Assembly: GCF_025232395.1 (NCBI RefSeq)
Contig: NZ_CP065938.1
Location: 124,001 to 188,000 of the forward strand
Direction of reading: 5' to 3'
DNA length: 64,000 nt
Source of the DNA: Taurinivorans muris
GTDB taxonomy: Bacteria; Desulfobacterota; Desulfovibrionia; Desulfovibrionales; Desulfovibrionaceae
The notes under the pieces are model-generated. The model was not told the origin of the DNA. It did not search any database and saw only the letters and a program-made list of their open reading frames with translations. Shown here piece by piece: positions 34,205-43,068 of the stretch (its first letter is position 1; each line of letters starts with the position of its first letter). Both the position numbers and the translations under genes were made by a program.

Positions 34205-34768
34205 TCAAAGTTCCCTGTACGGGGCTTGCCCTATTTCATAGAAATTGTTGCCAAGACAGTCAATGGCAACGATAGCGGGGAAATTTTCAATTTCCATTTG
34301 CGCAATGGCTTCGGCTCCCAAATCTTCATAGGCGAGGACCGTATATTTTTTTATGCTTTGGGCGATAAGGGCTCCTGCTCCGCCGATAGTGACAAGATAA
34401 GGAATTTTCGCCTTTTTCATGGCTTCGACAACGGCTTGGCTGCGATAACCTTTTCCTATCATTCCGCTGATTTTGCATTGCTCGATAAGAGCGGGAGTGT
34501 AGGCGTCCATTCTGCCGGAAGTTGTCGGGCCTGCAGAACCTATGGGGCGACCAGGGCGGGCGGGGCTCGGACCGACATAATAAATGACGGCTTTTTCAAG
34601 ATTTAACGGCAGCTGTTCACCTTTCGCAAGGCTTTCGGTAAGGCGTTTGTGGGCGGCGTCACGCGCCGCGATGATAGTTCCGGAAATGAGGACAAGGTCG
34701 CCTGCGCGGAGTTTTTGAGCTGTTTTCTGGGAAAAAGGGGCGTCAATATGGACTCTGTTTTGGCTCAT
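34205..34768 (-). CDS. Fumarate hydratase class I, beta subunit (C-terminal domain)
   Basis: 187 residues from ATG 34768 (8 bp after the alpha subunit stop; longer in-frame starts lie inside that gene). It carries the beta-domain motifs GDLVLISGTIIAARDAAHKR, YYVGPSPARPGRPIGSAGPTTSGRMD and GKGY. It pairs with the preceding gene to form the oxygen-sensitive 4Fe-4S fumarase. L-tartrate dehydratase TtdB is a related alternative, but the split pair as found in Desulfovibrio is usually fumarase. Confidence 0.92.
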   Translation of the reverse strand: MSQNRVHIDAPFSQKTAQKLRAGDLVLISGTIIAARDAAHKRLTESLAKGEQLPLNLEKAVIYYVGPSPARPGRPIGSAGPTTSGRMDAYTPALIEQCKISGMIGKGYRSQAVVEAMKKAKIPYLVTIGGAGALIAQSIKKYTVLAYEDLGAEAIAQMEIENFPAIVAIDCLGNNFYEIGQAPYREL

Positions 34769-34776
34769 TTTTTTTT

Positions 34777-35619
34777 CTAAAGAATAATTTCGGCATGGCG
34801 CGCGGCATGGCAGTTGATATTCACAGCGACTGGCAGGCAGGCGATATGGGTCGGCGACCATTCGATATGGACGCGGATCGCGGTGCTTGTGCCGCCCAAA
34901 CCTTGCACACCGATACCGGTTTTATTAATTAAGGTTAAAAGTTCCTGCTCCAGCCGGGCATAGCGTTCATCGGGATTGTGCGTGTCAATATCCCGCACGC
35001 AGGCTTTTTTGGCATTGAGAGCCGCAATTTCCATTGTTCCGCCAAGCCCGATCCCTATGACCAGCGGGGGGCAGGAGTTAGGTCCGGCGTTTTTTACGGT
35101 TTCCAAAACAAATTTTTTTACGCCTTCCATTCCGTCGGCAGGCACAAGCATTTTTAACATGCTTTTATTTTCGGATCCCGCACCTTTCGGCGCCATGCGG
35201 ATTTTGAGCGTATCGCCCTCGCAGATGGAATAGTGGATAATGGCGGGCGTATTGTCCTTTGTATTGATTCGTTCAAAAAGCGGTTCCGCAACAACGGATT
35301 TTCGCAAGTAGCCTTCCGTATACCCTTGTCTGACCCCTTCGTGAAGAGCTTTTTCAAGATTGCCGTTTACATGCACATCCTGTCCCAGTTCCACAAATAA
35401 AACCGCCAGCCCCGTATCTTGGCAGATAGGGATTTCCCCTTGTTTTGCAATATCGGCGTTTTGAATGATATCGTCCAGAAGAAGTTTTGCGGAGGGGGAT
35501 TTTTCCGTTTCTTTCAAGAGATGGAAAGCGTTATAGACATCATCCGGAAGCTGGTGGCAGGCTTTTATGCATAAATTTTTAACCGCTTCCGTAATTGTTT
35601 CTGCTTGAATGGTACGCAT
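34777..35619 (-). CDS. Fumarate hydratase class I, alpha subunit
   Basis: 280 residues with three likely 4Fe-4S ligands, C66 (IPICQDTG), C183 (GPNSCPP) and C270 (NINCHAARH), and GIGLGGTMEIAALNAKKA, typical of the N-terminal domain of class I fumarases. It interconverts fumarate and malate. It starts 9 bp after the small membrane protein gene stop, so three genes probably form one leftward operon. Confidence 0.94.
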   Translation of the reverse strand: MRTIQAETITEAVKNLCIKACHQLPDDVYNAFHLLKETEKSPSAKLLLDDIIQNADIAKQGEIPICQDTGLAVLFVELGQDVHVNGNLEKALHEGVRQGYTEGYLRKSVVAEPLFERINTKDNTPAIIHYSICEGDTLKIRMAPKGAGSENKSMLKMLVPADGMEGVKKFVLETVKNAGPNSCPPLVIGIGLGGTMEIAALNAKKACVRDIDTHNPDERYARLEQELLTLINKTGIGVQGLGGTSTAIRVHIEWSPTHIACLPVAVNINCHAARHAEIIL

Positions 35620-35628
35620 GATGACTGC

Positions 35629-35886
35629 TTATTTTTTATCGTTAACCGGCATAAAACCGGTTACTGAGCCGTAAGCTTCGATGACAGCTTCCCTGTTTGC
35701 CGCTTCTGATTCGTAAATAATGGGCAAATCGCTGTAATACAAAGCTCCGGGTTCCAAATTTCTGTCATTGCAAACATTGACATAATATTGCCATGCAGGG
35801 ACGAATTGGGCTACATAAGGCGTGAAATGGGCAAAAAATATATATATGAAAACGCCCGCTCCGATAAGTTTAAGATAATTTTTCAT
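35629..35886 (-). CDS. Small membrane-anchored protein of unknown function
   Basis: 85 residues from ATG 35886, chosen for GAGGAAA upstream; a longer frame has no support. One N-terminal hydrophobic segment (LIGAGVFIYIFFAHFTPYV) is followed by a 60-residue, probably periplasmic, part with WQYYVNVCNDRNLEPGALYYSDLP. I do not recognise it. It is the first gene of the fumarase operon, but a link to fumarase is only positional. Confidence 0.7.
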   Translation of the reverse strand: MKNYLKLIGAGVFIYIFFAHFTPYVAQFVPAWQYYVNVCNDRNLEPGALYYSDLPIIYESEAANREAVIEAYGSVTGFMPVNDKK

Positions 35887-35963
35887 ATTTTTCCTCGTTT
35901 TTCTTTTGCTTATTGTAAAATGAATAGGATAAAATGCAAGAAAAAAGTGCGGAAAGAAAAGAA

Positions 35964-35981
35964 TTTTGCCAATCGGCAAAA
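35964..35981. repeat. Inverted repeat in the fumarase-rpsA divergent gap
   Basis: TTTTGCC-AATC-GGCAAAA. It overlaps a possible -35 (TTGCCA) for rpsA and lies upstream of both divergent units, so an operator is possible. Confidence 0.4.
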
Positions 35982-36087
35982 AATATTAAAATAGCGTATA
36001 AAATACTTGTGTATTTTTTAAAAATCGAGTATAAAAAGAAACCTATTTTAACATGGATAGGAATTTGTTTGAGGTTCGGAGGGTCTT

Positions 36088-37797
36088 ATGACCAAGGATA
36101 ACATGGAAAACCAATTTGATTCTGAAGATTTCGCATCAATGCTCGATGCTTATGGCTTCAATAATGACGGCTGTGAGCTGGAAGAAGGTTCTATTGTCGA
36201 AGGTGAAGTTGTTGCGATAGAAAATGAAAACGTTCTTGTAAACGTTGGATTTAAATCTGAAGGTCAAATTCCTGCGGAGGAATTTCGTGACGCTCAAGGC
36301 AATATCACCGCAAAAGTCGGTGATAAAATCAATGTTTTCGTTGAGCGTAAAAGCGATGGCGATGGCACGGTTAAGCTTTCTTATGAAAAAGCGAAACGCA
36401 TGCAGCTTTTTGACCAACTTGAAGAAGTTTTGGAAAAAGGCGGCGTTATTACAGGTATGATCACTCGCCGTATCAAAGGCGGTTATACCGTTGATTTAGG
36501 TGGCATCGAAGCGTTCTTGCCCGGATCTCACGTTGATTTGCGTCCAGTTCCCGATATGGACGCGTTGGTCAATCAAAATTATGAATTTCGCGTATTAAAA
36601 ATCAACCGCCGCCGCAGTAATGTTATTGTTTCCCGCCGCGTTCTCCTTGAAGAAGACCGTGACAGCAAACGCAGTGCGCTTCTTACCACCCTTGAGGAAG
36701 GACAAACTGTCAAAGGCCGTGTGAAAAATATTACCGAATACGGCGTGTTTGTCGACCTTGGCGGTTTGGACGGACTTTTGCATATTACGGATATGAGCTG
36801 GAAGCGTATCCGTCATCCTCGTGAAATGGTAAGCATGGGACAAGAACTTGAACTTAAAGTTCTTTCTTTCGATAAGGATACCAATAAAGTTTCTCTTGGT
36901 TTGAAACAATTGATCCAGGACCCATGGGAAGATATCACCACCCGTTTCCCCGAAGCCTCACGCCATACCGGCAAGGTTACCAATCTTGTGGATTACGGTG
37001 TGTTTGTTGAGCTTGAAAGCGGTGTTGAAGGGCTTGTTCATATTTCTGAAATGTCTTGGACCCGCAAACTCCGTCACCCGAGCCAAATCGTAAAGCAAGG
37101 CGATGAAGTCGAAGTCGTTATTTTAGGCGTTGACAGCGATAAAAAGCGTATTTCCCTCGGTATGAAGCAAATCAAGCAAAATCCTTGGGAATTGGTCGGC
37201 GAACGTTTCCCTGAAGGCACCGTTTTGGAAGGTACCATTAAAAACATTACCGAATTCGGCATGTTTATCGGTATTGAAGACGGTATTGACGGACTTATCC
37301 ATGTTTCCGACATTTCTTGGACAAAGAAACTCCGCCATCCGAACGAAATGTTCAAAGTCGGCGATGTTGTTCAAGCGAAAGTGCTTACTGTCGACCAAGA
37401 AAATGAGAAATTCACTCTCGGCATGAAACAACTTACAGAAGACCCTTGGGCTTCCGTTCCAAGCCGTTATCCTGTGGGCAACACCGTAACGGGCACAATC
37501 ACCAATGTTACTGATTTTGGTCTTTTTGTGGAAGTTGAGGAAGGTATCGAAGGCCTTATTCATGTTACCGAACTTGGAAAGAAAATTAAAAATCCTGCCG
37601 AAGCTTTCAAGGAAGGCGATCAGGTTCAAGCAAAAATCATCCATGTTAGCGCTGAAGAACGCCGTTTAGGTCTTTCTGTAAAACAACTCAAAGAAGACGA
37701 AGAACGCCGTAAACCGAAAGAATATTCTTCTGCCGGTGATACCAATCTTGGTACAATGGCTGACGCTTTTGCAGCTGCCAAAAACGATGAAGAATAA
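36088..37797 (+). CDS. rpsA: 30S ribosomal protein S1
   Basis: 569 residues with six S1 RNA-binding repeats, recognisable by GxVxxIxxYGVFVxL...GLLHI-type cores: GSIVEGEVVAI, GGVITGMITRR, GQTVKGRVKNI, ASRHTGKVTNL, GTVLEGTIKNI and GNTVTGTITNV. The first two are divergent, as in other proteobacteria, where they contact the ribosome. GGAGG sits 6 bp before the ATG. It is transcribed alone. Confidence 0.97.
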   Translation: MTKDNMENQFDSEDFASMLDAYGFNNDGCELEEGSIVEGEVVAIENENVLVNVGFKSEGQIPAEEFRDAQGNITAKVGDKINVFVERKSDGDGTVKLSYEKAKRMQLFDQLEEVLEKGGVITGMITRRIKGGYTVDLGGIEAFLPGSHVDLRPVPDMDALVNQNYEFRVLKINRRRSNVIVSRRVLLEEDRDSKRSALLTTLEEGQTVKGRVKNITEYGVFVDLGGLDGLLHITDMSWKRIRHPREMVSMGQELELKVLSFDKDTNKVSLGLKQLIQDPWEDITTRFPEASRHTGKVTNLVDYGVFVELESGVEGLVHISEMSWTRKLRHPSQIVKQGDEVEVVILGVDSDKKRISLGMKQIKQNPWELVGERFPEGTVLEGTIKNITEFGMFIGIEDGIDGLIHVSDISWTKKLRHPNEMFKVGDVVQAKVLTVDQENEKFTLGMKQLTEDPWASVPSRYPVGNTVTGTITNVTDFGLFVEVEEGIEGLIHVTELGKKIKNPAEAFKEGDQVQAKIIHVSAEERRLGLSVKQLKEDEERRKPKEYSSAGDTNLGTMADAFAAAKNDEE

Positions 37798-37869
37798 TCT
37801 GTCATTATGCACAGTTTTCGGCATAAAGTTTATGCCGAGTGCATAGCGTAAGCATATTGTTACTGTGAA

Positions 37870-37901
37870 CACCCTAGATTAGTCTAGGGTGTTTTTTTTT
37901 G
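37870..37901 (+). terminator. Rho-independent terminator of rpsA
   Basis: CACCCTAGA (37870-37878) and TCTAGGGTG (37883-37891) around a 4-base loop, then TTTTTTTTT. A tighter palindrome (CGGCATAAA/TTTATGCCG, 37819-37837) lies just upstream. Confidence 0.9.
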
Positions 37902-37974
37902 TAAAATACGGCGTTGTGCCGATTGGTTTTATTTTTATAATCGCAGTATGATACAAGCATACAAAGGAGGCATT

Positions 37975-39624
37975 ATGAAAGTTTTTGCTGATACCGTTTA
38001 TTATAACGGAAGCATCCTTACTATGAATGACGAGCAGAAATTTGCGGAAGCCGTTGCCGTGCATGATGAAACGATTATGGCTGTCGGTGATTTGCAGCAG
38101 GTAAAACAGTATGCGGATAATCATACGAAGTATTTCAATTTGCAGGGCAAAGCTCTGCTGCCCGGATTTATTGATGCCCACAGCCATATTTTAGATACTG
38201 CGTTGCGGGCGCTGTGGGTAGATGTTAACAGCTGTCCTCTCGGCGCTGTGCGGAACATAGACGATGTCATAGCTCTTCTGCGGCAAAAAGCGGAAACACT
38301 TGCTGAGGGGGAATGGATTGTCGGCTGGGGATATGATGACAGCAAGGTAAAAGAAATGCGTCACTTGATATCCGATGATTTAGACAGAGTGAGTACAAAG
38401 CACCCCGTATCTGTTGCGCATATTTCAGGCTGGGTGACATATCATAACAGACTGGCTTTAACAAAAGGCGGAATTACCGATGATACGTCCGATACCGAGT
38501 ATTACCGCATTTTGAGGGATGACGATAACAAAGCGACGGGAGTAATCGAAACGGCTCTGTGTCCGGTCATGGCAAAAATTCCTCCTGCCGACAAACCCGC
38601 ATTCATAAAAGGGCTTGAGGCAGTTTCAAAGCAATATGCCGCCAAAGGCTGCACAACTGTACAGGAAGGCTGGTGGTGTACGCGGGAAAGCGTTGATTTA
38701 GCCAGTGAAGCAATGAATAAGGATGTATTTAAACTTCGTTTGGTTCTGTATCCGGTTGGCGAAGGCGATGTGTATGATAAAGAATGGAATAATCTTTATC
38801 CGGAATTGAAATCGGGTGATTATGCGGACGAAAAGAAAATGATTTGCATGGGCGCTGCAAAATTAACCGCAGACGGCTCCATTCAGGCAAGAACGGCATT
38901 TTTAAGTAAGCCGTATTATGTTTGTCCCGATGGAAAGCCTGACTTTTTGGGACCATATAATCATGAACAGCAATGGCTGAATGAAAGAGTTTTGGAGCTG
39001 CATAAACAAGGCAAACAGGTGGCGGTACACTGCAACGGCGACGGAGCCATTGAAATGGCGCTTAATGCTTTTGAGTATGCGCAGAAAATACATTATCGCA
39101 AAGATTCCCGCTTTATTTTTATTCATTGCCAGACCGTCCGTCCCGACCAGCTGAAGCGCATTGCGGAATTGAAAGCCTGCATTTCGTTTTTTCCTGTTCA
39201 TACATATTATTGGGGAAAACGTCACCATGATATTTTTCTCGGTCCGAAGCGAGCCAAACGGCTTGACCCTGTGAGGGAATCCATGAGTTTGGGAATAAAC
39301 TGCACTCTGCATAATGATACCTATATAACGCCAATCGACCCTTTGCTTTGCGTTTGGTCGGCGGTAAACCGTCAGAGCTATGAAGGGCAGGATTTAGGCA
39401 AGGCGGAACAGGGAATTGATGTGTACAGCGCATTAAAGGCTATAACAATCAATGTTGCATTCCAAGGTTTTGAAGAAAACGTCAAAGGAAGCATTGAAGT
39501 TGGAAAACTGGCTGATTTTGTCGTGCTTGCGGAAAATCCTTTGGAAGCTGACGAATGGAAAATCAAGGATTTGAAAATAGCGGCGACTATTGTCGGCAAT
39601 AAACTTGTGTATGGTGATATTTAA
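37975..39624 (+). CDS. Metal-dependent amidohydrolase, YtcJ-like
   Basis: 549 residues from ATG 37975 (AAAGGAGG upstream). Features of the amidohydrolase_3 (YtcJ) group are the GKALLPGFIDAHSHI metal motif (D67, H69, H71), later histidines in VAVHCNGDGA and FIFIHCQTV, and a C-terminal stretch GSIEVGKLADFVVLAENP that closes the composite beta-domain. No signal peptide, so cytoplasmic. Substrates of this group are poorly known (N-acyl or cyclic amide compounds). It lies 9 bp before an MFS carrier gene, suggesting uptake and hydrolysis of one compound. Confidence 0.88.
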   Translation: MKVFADTVYYNGSILTMNDEQKFAEAVAVHDETIMAVGDLQQVKQYADNHTKYFNLQGKALLPGFIDAHSHILDTALRALWVDVNSCPLGAVRNIDDVIALLRQKAETLAEGEWIVGWGYDDSKVKEMRHLISDDLDRVSTKHPVSVAHISGWVTYHNRLALTKGGITDDTSDTEYYRILRDDDNKATGVIETALCPVMAKIPPADKPAFIKGLEAVSKQYAAKGCTTVQEGWWCTRESVDLASEAMNKDVFKLRLVLYPVGEGDVYDKEWNNLYPELKSGDYADEKKMICMGAAKLTADGSIQARTAFLSKPYYVCPDGKPDFLGPYNHEQQWLNERVLELHKQGKQVAVHCNGDGAIEMALNAFEYAQKIHYRKDSRFIFIHCQTVRPDQLKRIAELKACISFFPVHTYYWGKRHHDIFLGPKRAKRLDPVRESMSLGINCTLHNDTYITPIDPLLCVWSAVNRQSYEGQDLGKAEQGIDVYSALKAITINVAFQGFEENVKGSIEVGKLADFVVLAENPLEADEWKIKDLKIAATIVGNKLVYGDI

Positions 39625-39633
39625 GGAGGTCTT

Positions 39634-40875
39634 ATGACAATATTTGAAAAATATGCCCGGATATTTGCATTAAGCACATTGTTTGCGGCATCGAACGCTT
39701 TGCCGTACATTCATTTTAAATTTTATGACATCATAAGGGCGGCAACGCAAACGACAAATACGGAATTGGGATATTTAATGACTGTTTTCATTGTTGTTTC
39801 CATATTGATATATTTGCCGGCAGGCATTATCGGGGATAGGTGGTCAACCCGGAAAATTCTTATCTGTTCGGCATCGATTACGTCGCTGTGCAATGTCGTT
39901 TTCGCCATTATTCCGTCTTTTGCCTCCGCATTGGTGATTTGGGGAGTTTTGGCTGTTTCGGCATGCGGCGTTTATCCTTGTCTGATTAAAGCTGTGCGTG
40001 TTTCCGGCGACAAAGAAGAGCAAGGACGCATGTTCGGCACGTTTTTGGGCATGCAGGGTTTTGTAATGGTTGTTATCGGTTTTATCGACGCATATATTTA
40101 TGAGATGTTCACAGACCAAATGGACGGATTGAAATATATGCTTTTTTTCCAAGCGGCTGCATTGGTGATAGCCGTTATCTGCGTATGCTTATTCATAACA
40201 GATAAGACTCCTTATGATTTTTATGAAGATCAAGATGAAAAATCCGCTTCTGCCGTGAATACGCTGCTTGAAGTTTTAAAATCCGGCAGGGTGTGGATTT
40301 TGGTTGTTCTTATTACTTGCAGTTATGGCTGCTATGTCAGCATGGGCTATATGACTCCTTACACAACGAATGTCCTTGGTGCGTCTATCACTTTCGGGGC
40401 TGTGCTGGGTACCGTCCGTGTTTATGGAATCCGTATTTTTGCAGGTCCGATAAGCGGGTATATTGCTGACAAACTGGGTAATTCTTCACGTTTGATGATT
40501 ATCGCTTATAGTATTTTTATCGGCTTGATTTTATATTTGCTGAATATGAGTCCGGCGACGTCCCATACTGTCATTATCGCTATTACCATGCTTATCAGTT
40601 TTGCCTGCATGATGTTTTACTGCGTCATGTACGCAAGCATGGAAGAAGTTCGCATTCCTCCTCACCAAACAGCGACGGCAGTAAGCGTTATAACAATTTT
40701 CAGCTCGCTGCCGGATGCTGTTTTCGGTTTATTGTATGGGCATTGGCTGGATGTTCAAGGTCCTGTGCAAGGATATGTGACTATTTTTAATTTTATTGCC
40801 GTATTAGCGTGTATCGGCTTGCTTGCGGTAATAACAGTGAATGCTGTCGGCAAAAAACAAATTACAGCCGAATAA
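39634..40875 (+). CDS. Major facilitator superfamily transporter
   Basis: 413 residues with 12 likely membrane segments and the MFS loop 2-3 motif GIIGDRWSTRKIL (about 69-81), with a matching GYIADKLGNSSRLM in the second half. It resembles carboxylate or sugar-phosphate carriers of the family, but the substrate cannot be assigned. AAGGAGG lies upstream, and it is co-transcribed with the amidohydrolase. The 250 bp that follow contain only the proC promoter. Confidence 0.88.
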   Translation: MTIFEKYARIFALSTLFAASNALPYIHFKFYDIIRAATQTTNTELGYLMTVFIVVSILIYLPAGIIGDRWSTRKILICSASITSLCNVVFAIIPSFASALVIWGVLAVSACGVYPCLIKAVRVSGDKEEQGRMFGTFLGMQGFVMVVIGFIDAYIYEMFTDQMDGLKYMLFFQAAALVIAVICVCLFITDKTPYDFYEDQDEKSASAVNTLLEVLKSGRVWILVVLITCSYGCYVSMGYMTPYTTNVLGASITFGAVLGTVRVYGIRIFAGPISGYIADKLGNSSRLMIIAYSIFIGLILYLLNMSPATSHTVIIAITMLISFACMMFYCVMYASMEEVRIPPHQTATAVSVITIFSSLPDAVFGLLYGHWLDVQGPVQGYVTIFNFIAVLACIGLLAVITVNAVGKKQITAE

Positions 40876-41074
40876 AAATTCCTGCTCTTTTTGTCAATTG
40901 ATATTCAGGCGGAACAAATTCCGGGCATGGATTGAAAAATATTAAAGAAAGAGTAAAATTTGCGGCGGGGAATGTATTATTGACAATTCAGATGAGGGAA
41001 CAACAATTATCGCTTTATGGGAAAATTTAAATATTATGCAATATTAGCATGTTAGACAGAGTTTTTCTTTTGCG

Positions 41075-41104
41075 TTGCAAGTTTTATGAATAGGTGTATA
41101 TAAT
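41075..41104 (+). promoter_or_regulatory. Sigma-70 promoter of proC
   Basis: TTGCAA (41075-41080), 18-bp spacer, TATAAT (41099-41104). Confidence 0.6.
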
Positions 41105-41128
41105 CAAAAAAAATTGTGTGAGGAAATT

Positions 41129-41926
41129 ATGCAGACAGTCGGTTTTATCGGTTGCGGAAATATGGGGTCGGCAATTATTTACGGAATAAGCCGTGCAAAA
41201 GAATTTCATGTTGCCGGGTATGATCACAACCCGGAAAAACTGCAAAAGTTGGAAAATGAATGCGGGCTTTTGCCTTGTTCCGGAGAAGAAGAGCTTGTGA
41301 AAAAATCCGATATCGTCGTCATTGCCGTAAAGCCTTACGCGGTTGAAGAATTGCTTCTGCGCATCAAAGAATTTTTAACAAGCGATACGATTATTGTATC
41401 CATTGCTGCCGGGGTATCTATTGCGGCTATAAAGAAAATTTGCCCGTTTTGCCCGGTGTCCGTCATCATGCCCAATACGCCTGCCATGGTCGGCGAAGGG
41501 TGCACAGCCCTTTGTTTCGATGACGGAATGCTTCAGGATGTTCATAAGGAAACAATAAAGAAAATCTTTGCATGCGTCGGAACAACATGCATCCTGCCGG
41601 AAGCTCAATTCGCCGAATTTTCAACATTGATAGGCAGCGGTCCCGCTTTTGTCTTTTATATGCTTGAAGCAATGCTTGAAGGGGCGATCCGCTTAGGTTT
41701 TAAATATGATGACGCTAAAAAAATGCTTGAACAATTATTTTTAGGCAGTACGGAGCTTGCACGGCAAAACAGCGGCATTCCTTATGCGAAATTGCGCCTG
41801 AATGTTTGTTCGCCAAAGGGAACAACCATTGCCGGCATGAATAGTCTGGATAAAAATGCTGTCCGCGGGGCTGTAATTGAAGCGATTATGGCGACTTTTG
41901 ACAGAAATTTGGAATTAAAAAAATAG
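41129..41926 (+). CDS. proC: Pyrroline-5-carboxylate reductase
   Basis: 265 residues from ATG 41129 (GAGGAAAT upstream). The Rossmann motif VGFIGCGNMGSAII is at 3-16, VIAVKP in the middle, VSVIMPNTPAMVGEG, then LIGSGPAFVFYMLEAM and the C-terminal signature SPKGTTIAGMNSL. It makes the last step of proline synthesis; proB lies 20 kb away. It is followed after 10 bp by an unknown gene in the same direction. Confidence 0.96.
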   Translation: MQTVGFIGCGNMGSAIIYGISRAKEFHVAGYDHNPEKLQKLENECGLLPCSGEEELVKKSDIVVIAVKPYAVEELLLRIKEFLTSDTIIVSIAAGVSIAAIKKICPFCPVSVIMPNTPAMVGEGCTALCFDDGMLQDVHKETIKKIFACVGTTCILPEAQFAEFSTLIGSGPAFVFYMLEAMLEGAIRLGFKYDDAKKMLEQLFLGSTELARQNSGIPYAKLRLNVCSPKGTTIAGMNSLDKNAVRGAVIEAIMATFDRNLELKK

Positions 41927-41936
41927 AGAGAGAATT

Positions 41937-43013
41937 ATGGATACGAATTTAGAGTTTTTTTCACACGTGATGAGCCGTGATTTTGATATCCTTCACGCAC
42001 TCCTGACTCTTGAAAGGACAGGAAAAGAAAAAAGAAATTCCTTGCTTACGGAACGCGATTATGCGTGTTACGCGCCTGACCACCATCAATATTGGACACT
42101 GCTCGCCAAGGAATGTTTGGAGCAAACAGGCTATGAAAATTATGAAGTTCTGCTTGGTGCTGTCTGTGCGAAATTCTTAATTTCTGCTGAAAACTTGGAA
42201 GAAGCGGAGCATTCTTTGGTTTGGGAAATTCTGGCAAAGGTCTGCTCCTCATTCACCGAAGAAGATTATATCCGTTTCGCCCTTGAATTGCGTGTCCAGC
42301 CTGCAGCCTATACGTTTGAAGGAATAAAGCGGGCTGTCGAAGCGAAATATGCCGAAAAGGAAATTTTGCCCATGTACAAAATTTCTTTGTGTGTCAATGC
42401 GTTGATATTAGGCTATTTTTCCGGAAACCGTTTTGAAGAATTGCTTTCAGCCTTTGAATCCGAATTGAGAAGCGTGGCGTTTTTTGGCAGGTTCAAGCTT
42501 TTTGAACAAGAAAAATTACCTGATTTTACTGACAACGAATTGTTTTCTTTGGCTTTGGTTCTGGCGGTTATCGCTTTACGGAAGAAAGATCAGGTTTTTT
42601 ACGGGCGTTCAGGCGATTCAAAAGCTGAATTGGTCAGAAAATTAAAACGCTTCACTGTTCTTTTAAAAACCGTTCCGTTTTTTTTACGCAATGAAAATAA
42701 ACCGGAAATCATGCCGCTGGCGTATGCTTTCAGCCGTGTGTATTTAGGCAGATACAATATGCCTTTGCCAAGGGAAATGGCTTGCGAAATGCTTTTCGGA
42801 ACACTCGCTCTTTCTGGCAAAGAGCAAAAAATGATTGCGGAAGCGGAAAAAACAACCCGAAGTTTGGAAGAGATAACCAAACAGCTTTTGGCTCTCGGCA
42901 TAACCAAGGATCAAATGCAGGATTTAATCGGCATTCTTGCTTTATCCAATAACAAACTGATAAAAATCGAAAATATTTTTATCGAATGGGCGGTTAAATT
43001 AGGGCTTCGCTGA
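41937..43013 (+). CDS. Conserved-looking helical protein of unknown function, coupled to proC
   Basis: 358 residues, mostly helix-forming, with no signal peptide, membrane span or known motif. Codon use and spacing (10 bp after proC, AGAGAGAA upstream) show it is a real gene. The C-terminal part (about 285-330, AEAEKTTRSLEEITKQLLALG) looks like a short coiled coil. The pattern of many Leu/Ala-rich helices could be a helical-repeat scaffold. I do not recognise a family. Confidence 0.75.
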   Translation: MDTNLEFFSHVMSRDFDILHALLTLERTGKEKRNSLLTERDYACYAPDHHQYWTLLAKECLEQTGYENYEVLLGAVCAKFLISAENLEEAEHSLVWEILAKVCSSFTEEDYIRFALELRVQPAAYTFEGIKRAVEAKYAEKEILPMYKISLCVNALILGYFSGNRFEELLSAFESELRSVAFFGRFKLFEQEKLPDFTDNELFSLALVLAVIALRKKDQVFYGRSGDSKAELVRKLKRFTVLLKTVPFFLRNENKPEIMPLAYAFSRVYLGRYNMPLPREMACEMLFGTLALSGKEQKMIAEAEKTTRSLEEITKQLLALGITKDQMQDLIGILALSNNKLIKIENIFIEWAVKLGLR

Positions 43014-43029
43014 TATGGAATGAAACAAA

Positions 43030-43068
43030 TCCTCTTTTGTTCTTTTCGGGGCGAAAGGGGATTTTTTA
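43030..43068 (+). terminator. Rho-independent terminator of the proC operon
   Basis: ATCCTCTTT and AAAGGGGAT form a stem with G-T pairs, followed by TTTTTT; it touches the end of the convergent sbcC gene. Confidence 0.6.

Noticed and set aside
37819-37837. Palindrome after rpsA as an operator
   Set aside because: It lies between the rpsA stop and a clear terminator, so an RNA processing or end structure is simpler.
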